Assembly: GCA_006384855.1 (NCBI GenBank)
Contig: VCJN01001342.1
Span: 1 to 64,000 of the forward strand
DNA: 64,000 nt
Source: Tetraselmis striata
Taxonomy: Eukaryota; Chlorophyta; Chlorodendrophyceae; Chlorodendrales; Chlorodendraceae
Direction of reading: 5' to 3'
Position 1 is the stretch's first letter; every line of letters begins with the position of its first letter. The position numbers were made by a program, and so were the translations under genes. Positions 60,354 through 64,000 of this stretch are shown one piece after another. The notes beneath the pieces are model-generated. The model was not told the origin of the DNA. It ran no database searches and saw only the letters and a list, made by a program, of their open reading frames with translations.

Positions 60354-61452
60354 CGTTGGCATGGCGCCTGGCCACACACTGCTGCTGGGTATGGCCCGGA
60401 CGGTCACACCGTCTGCAGACAACGCTGGGCCCGGTGGTGTGCTGCGGGTCCCTGGGGTTGTAGGAATTGAGGTTGGGTGGGCACGCGCGGACGCGCTGTT
60501 GACTCTGACGCTTGCGCGCCTCCCTGTTATGTCCGGCGCTGATGATGGTTGGCAGCTTCTCGTTGACAGTGGCCGCCGAGGTGGTGGTGTCGACGATATG
60601 ATCGCAGTCTGGGTGAAGGCCTGGGATGAGGTAGTTGGCAGCCACGTACTCGAAGGTCCACTGGCCATGTGCATTGTGCGGCAGATTCCAGAGGTTCTGG
60701 TAGCGCCGAACATACACCTGAACCGGCTCATTCGGGAGCTGGCCCGCTGTGATCTCCTCCTCCAAGCGCTTACGCTCCTCCATGGCTGAGCCTTGGAGCT
60801 CAGTAAGAAGAGCCTTCCATGCTGTATATCCACACTTCTTGGAATCCATGCTGATGATGTTGACGATGGCCAGTGCCATGGGATAATGCGCTGTTGCGTG
60901 GCGTAGGGCTGCCAGAAGGATCATTTGCTCCTGACGGGTGCCTTTGCTCTTGGTGGTGTCCAAGTAGCCAGCGCTGCCGAGAGCGATCTTGATGGCTTGA
61001 GCGTTGTCCAGTGTAGAGATGGTGCTGTCCCATATGGGGACGTTCTGGAGGTCGAGTGTCGGCTTCACTGTAGCTGGCTGGATATGCTGGATGTCCTCTG
61101 AGTCATTGTCTGACGCCCCGTCCATGCTGAAGGCGTCGTCAGAACTGGTATCATCATGGAAGTCAGGAGGTGGCGGGGCGTGACCAGGGTCGGTCTTGAT
61201 CGCACTCTGCCGAGCCAGATTGGCCAGGGGGGTGTTCATCATGCCGGTGTTGATGCTGATAGACATTGCGAAGGGATGGCGCACTTGTGCTTGAGGATGT
61301 ATAACTGTAGGGGTGGGCGGGTGAGAAGAAAATCTCGTCGTACGTCGCCGTGCGTTGATCGTCGAAAGCTGTCGAGGGTCGAGATACACGCAGGTTGAAT
61401 CTGGAAGGCGTCGAGCACGGGGCAAGACGTCGAACCAAAGGAGAGGGCCCAA
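60354..61452 (-). pseudogene. Copia gag (5' part) with CCHC zinc knuckle
   Basis: Open from 61452 to the inner insertion. Contains the UBN2/gag-like block (YTAWKALLTELQGSAMEERK, RRYQNLWNLPHNA, YLIPGLHPDCD) and a zinc knuckle CRRCDRPGHTQQQC (60376-60417). Translation may start at the first ATG (61452) or at an internal one (MSISINTGMM). Gag forms the virus-like particle and binds RNA. The frame itself is intact up to the insertion. Confidence 0.88.
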
Positions 61453-61457
61453 AAACC

Positions 61458-61941
61458 TATCGGAGGGGGGTTGCCGAAGTGATGGCTGAGTGGCACTGTC
61501 ACTGATGGGGGGAGAGTAGGCGAGAGTCGGCGTGCACGCGTCGAATCACGTCGAGTGCCAGCAAGCAAGGTGCAAGCTGGAAAGGCAAAGGGCTGCTATG
61601 AGCCGTGGGCGATGGATGATAGGTAGCTTAGTCGCTGTCGCCGTGGTGATGGCCGAGTGGCACTGTCACGAGAGAGAAAGGGTGAGTCGGTATTTTATGC
61701 GAAAGCAGTTGACTGAATTACAAGGAGCCGAGGCTGGCAATATATACCAGCCGGCTAGGTGTTAATCAGGGACACCTCTCCGTCCAAGAAAGCCAATTGG
61801 CAAAGATGCCTAGGTGCCATGCTTTGGTGCCGTACTTCTGCCATACGGTCCACATTAGGCACATGTACGGCAGCCCGAAAAATGCGGATTTCACAGAGAG
61901 AAAAAGCGGATTCAAGGTACTGGGGTACCCTGGGTCCAACA
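61458..61941 (-). repeat. Copia 5' LTR (right)
   Basis: 484 bp, partner of 50224-50706. Begins tatcgg (tgtcgg in the other) and ends ccaaca, followed by the duplicated cagct. Confidence 0.92.
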
Positions 61942-62102
61942 CAGCTGAAGTTGGGACTTCAGGCTGAAGTACCTTGAACTGCAGGCCCTTCATCGCAACC
62001 CTGGTCCCAACACCCCATACGACCAATCCCCACACCCCCCTTGACACATGAAGATGACCCTCGGCTGCTTAACTGGCCCATCATGCCCTACAAGAGTCGG
62101 GT

Positions 62103-62459
62103 TTGGGTGCCCATAAGCAAAAATGTCGCGCCCCTGTGCTAAAACCCAAAATTAAGAGGTACCTGTATTGCGCCGCGGCGGTGAGAGTTAGACTATTCGG
62201 CGTGACACGGGTAGATAGCGACAGTGCATCAATGCCTGAAAGTTTGTCGTTACACGGTCAGACTCCGGTTTCCATTAATATAGAAAATACGCTACGACAA
62301 ATATGCGAGATACGCGGACCCCAGATGATCAGCATACGACCATCATCACAGCAGCAGCAGTTTTCGAAAACCCCGGAAGACTATTTGAAACCCTATATGG
62401 TTAAAACAGTCCATACCACCACGCAGGGTGCGTCAGCATCATCATCACTACAGTTGTAA
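62103..62459 (+). CDS. Unassigned open frame, doubtful
   Basis: 118 codons. An inner ATG (MPESLSLHGQTP) leads a polar Gln/Ser-rich sequence (PSSQQQQFSKTPEDYLKPYM). No domain. May be a chance frame or part of a transposon. Confidence 0.15.
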   Translation: MGAHKQKCRAPVLKPKIKRYLYCAAAVRVRLFGVTRVDSDSASMPESLSLHGQTPVSINIENTLRQICEIRGPQMISIRPSSQQQQFSKTPEDYLKPYMVKTVHTTTQGASASSSLQL

Positions 62460-62589
62460 TTTACACGATGTAATTTGCAATATCGAGAAGTTCCGTACCC
62501 CTCACCCTGTACCGGCAGTTGTAAATAATAATCGTACCGTACGGGTACCGGTACCTTTACGGTACTACCCCCGAATACTACCCGTTTGA

Positions 62590-62765
62590 ATAACAGTGGG
62601 GCTTCAATTAGATTTGCAGAAAGGTGCGGCAATTTGCTTGTTATAACTAGAAAGAAGCGCCGCCTCCCCACGGCTTTCCGTAAATGGATCGCTGCCCAGA
62701 CGGCCGTCGTAGATACGCTGCAAGGGTTTCAGTGGTGCCAGTCCTATCCCGGGGGCGAAAAAAAG
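62590..62765 (-). repeat. Dispersed repeat family A, copy 4 (inverted)
   Basis: Reverse complement of the same core (ggctttccgta ... gtcgtagatacgctgcaagg ... cccgggggcga) with part of the tail (gcaatttgcttgtta). The only copy in opposite orientation. Confidence 0.75.
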
Positions 62766-63264
62766 AAAAACTACCAAGACTGCGCTGGCGGTCAGTAGTC
62801 CTTGCTGATAGTCGCTGCATAAGTGCTTGTAAAGATTGCTTGCTGGTAAACATTGCGCTGGTAGAGATTACCCGCTGCTACTGATGTAACAGCGCGTAAT
62901 GACTGCTACGATCAGTACAGGTACCAGTAGTACAGGTGTACTCGTACCAGGTGCGCAGTCATCATGATCTAAACTAGTTCATGGGGTTTCCCTCCTTGAC
63001 CTAACCGCTTCTTAGCTACAAGTGCTGCTCAGTGGTACGGGAACTAGGCATCTGTGGTTGCGCCCTTTTTGGGTGCAGCACGAGTAGACATAAAAGCAGC
63101 CAGAACAGCTGAGCCTGCCATCTTCCAGTTTTCGCTGCGTTCCACGCAGCGATGTAAAAACTGTCTCGTAACCAGTTGCGAGCAAGGTCACCCCAGGTTG
63201 TTCAAGACCACACCCGGCTCACCACCCGAGTGTGATATTCTCGTCCGTACGTCCGTGCGTTACC

Positions 63265-63987
63265 ATGCCAGAGGGAGAAGAACCCGTCGCCGAGCCTACG
63301 TTGGAGTCGCTGAACGCAGATATGAGGGCCCAGTCTTCATTACTGCGAGAGTTAGCTACAGCTGTGGCACAATTGACGGCTCGTGATCGCGTTGTTGATG
63401 GGAAAGGGGCACATGGCTCCGGCTCCGGGCAGCGCTTCGCGGGACAGCCGACAGGCAGCGGGGGAGCCGCAGAGCGCCCCGACTTGCTAGAGCTAGCCCA
63501 GAGCGGCCGTGTCGGAGCAAAATCCGTGAGTGCCGAGGACGACTACCTCGCGGTGCCAGAACTACTGCAGAGAGCAGAGTCTGGTTACGAGGCCGTTCGA
63601 CCGGTCAGCCGAGTGCCTGGACTCTTCCCCCTGAGCACCGACCTAACGAACGAGTACCTCAAGCAGGACGACCGGCGTCTGCCGGCCCAGGAGGAGTATT
63701 TGTGGATGTCGTGTTTCGGGGCCCACATGGCCGCACTTTTCGTGGCTCTTGACGAGCTGCTACCTTACGTCCCTGCCGCTAACCAGGACTTCACCCCCTA
63801 CCTCGCGAGAGCTCGGAATCACGCCGAGGCCATCGACAAGGCGTTTCGTTTTCGTCTGGCTTTCCTGCGGAAGCTAAATGAGATCAAGCGTGTGCACGGT
63901 GACCAAGGTGTTCTGGACGTGCTGCGAGCCCAACATTTTCAGCTGCTTCGGAGCATCTGGGTTCCGCGATTTTTGGGGACCTCATGA
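63265..63987 (+). CDS. Probable retroelement ORF1 (gag-like)
   Basis: 241 codons from the ATG at 63265 (an in-frame ATG at 63232 is less likely). Starts MPEGEEPVAEPTLESLNADM with a short coiled coil (LLRELATAVAQL), a Gly/Ser linker, and a helical C-terminal half (LPAQEEYLWMSCFGAHMAAL, KAFRFRLAFLRKLNEIKRVH). This coiled-coil plus helical layout is common in gag-like ORFs of algal DIRS or gypsy elements, but no zinc knuckle or enzyme is seen before the window ends. It stops at 63985-63987; a downstream ORF may follow outside. Confidence 0.4.
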   Translation: MPEGEEPVAEPTLESLNADMRAQSSLLRELATAVAQLTARDRVVDGKGAHGSGSGQRFAGQPTGSGGAAERPDLLELAQSGRVGAKSVSAEDDYLAVPELLQRAESGYEAVRPVSRVPGLFPLSTDLTNEYLKQDDRRLPAQEEYLWMSCFGAHMAALFVALDELLPYVPAANQDFTPYLARARNHAEAIDKAFRFRLAFLRKLNEIKRVHGDQGVLDVLRAQHFQLLRSIWVPRFLGTS

Positions 63988-64000
63988 AGGGCTACGAGCG

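Larger units (their letters stand above)
50224..61941 (-). mobile_element. Ty1/copia retrotransposon carrying a DNA methyltransferase
   Basis: Bounded by two LTRs (50224-50706 and 61458-61941) and a 5-bp duplication, cagct, at 50219-50223 and 61942-61946. Read on the minus strand: 5' LTR (right), gag with CCHC, methyltransferase, protease, integrase, reverse transcriptase, RNase H, a polypurine tract (aggatgaggagggg) just before the 3' LTR (left). The gene order protease-integrase-RT-RNase H defines Ty1/copia. A second LTR element (55980-60348) interrupts it near the end of gag. Several frameshifts and one stop make this copy non-autonomous. LTR differences are few, so it is not ancient. Confidence 0.93.

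Overview
The window looks like nuclear DNA of a chlorophyte green alga, probably Chlorophyceae (Chlamydomonas/Volvox-like). Genes are split by many short GT-AG introns, the coding DNA is GC- and Ala-rich, TGTAA poly(A)-type signals lie behind several stops, and the spaces between genes are full of retro- and DNA-transposon debris and long poly-G/poly-C runs. No bacterial operons, rRNA genes, CRISPR arrays or convincing tRNA genes were seen. Long open frames antisense to GC-rich exons are shadows and are not annotated.

Layout. 1-4.1 kb: a minus-strand gene for a protein with ten CxxC...CxxC zinc-ribbon-like repeats. 4.24-4.73 kb: one copy of a 486-bp direct repeat (second copy 16.82-17.30 kb). 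5.25-6.73 kb: a six-exon plastid YceD/DUF177-type gene (+). 7.24-8.45 kb: a four-exon gene (-) for ubiquitin fused to a second ubiquitin-like domain. 9.77-12.54 kb: a ten-exon ankyrin-repeat gene (-). 13-17.3 kb: non-LTR retrotransposon fragments and repeats. 17.6-22.4 kb: a gene of unknown function (+) with a duplicated upstream region and a repeat-filled intron. 24.16-32.66 kb: an eleven-exon gene (-) whose frames join exactly into a 909-aa multi-pass membrane protein with a C-terminal class 3 lipase domain. 33-37.2 kb: gene-poor, with a decayed LINE-like copy. 37.5-39.2 kb: a 2-oxoglutarate/Fe(II) oxygenase gene (-), possibly TET/JBP-like. 39.3-50.2 kb: repeats, hairpins and hAT remnants. 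50.22-61.94 kb: nested retrotransposons. 62-64 kb: repeats and the first ORF of another probable retroelement.

The standout is the outer element at 50224-61941. It is a Ty1/copia retrotransposon on the minus strand with 483/484-bp LTRs and a matching 5-bp target duplication (cagct). Between its CCHC gag and its protease-integrase-RT-RNase H it carries a decayed cytosine-C5 DNA methyltransferase (Pro-Cys motif, ENV motif, AAHR motif and C-terminal target-recognition/motif X region). A second LTR element (55980-60348, target duplication caagc) sits inside it. Inside one LTR of that element sits a Helentron-like element, which itself seems to contain a small inverted-repeat insertion. The methyltransferase copy is broken by one in-frame UAG and several frameshifts, so this copy is dead, but its architecture suggests a retroelement lineage that carried its own DNA methylation enzyme.

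The host genes do not form a pathway. They cover plastid rRNA/ribosome biogenesis, ubiquitin, ankyrin scaffolding, lipid hydrolysis and an oxygenase.
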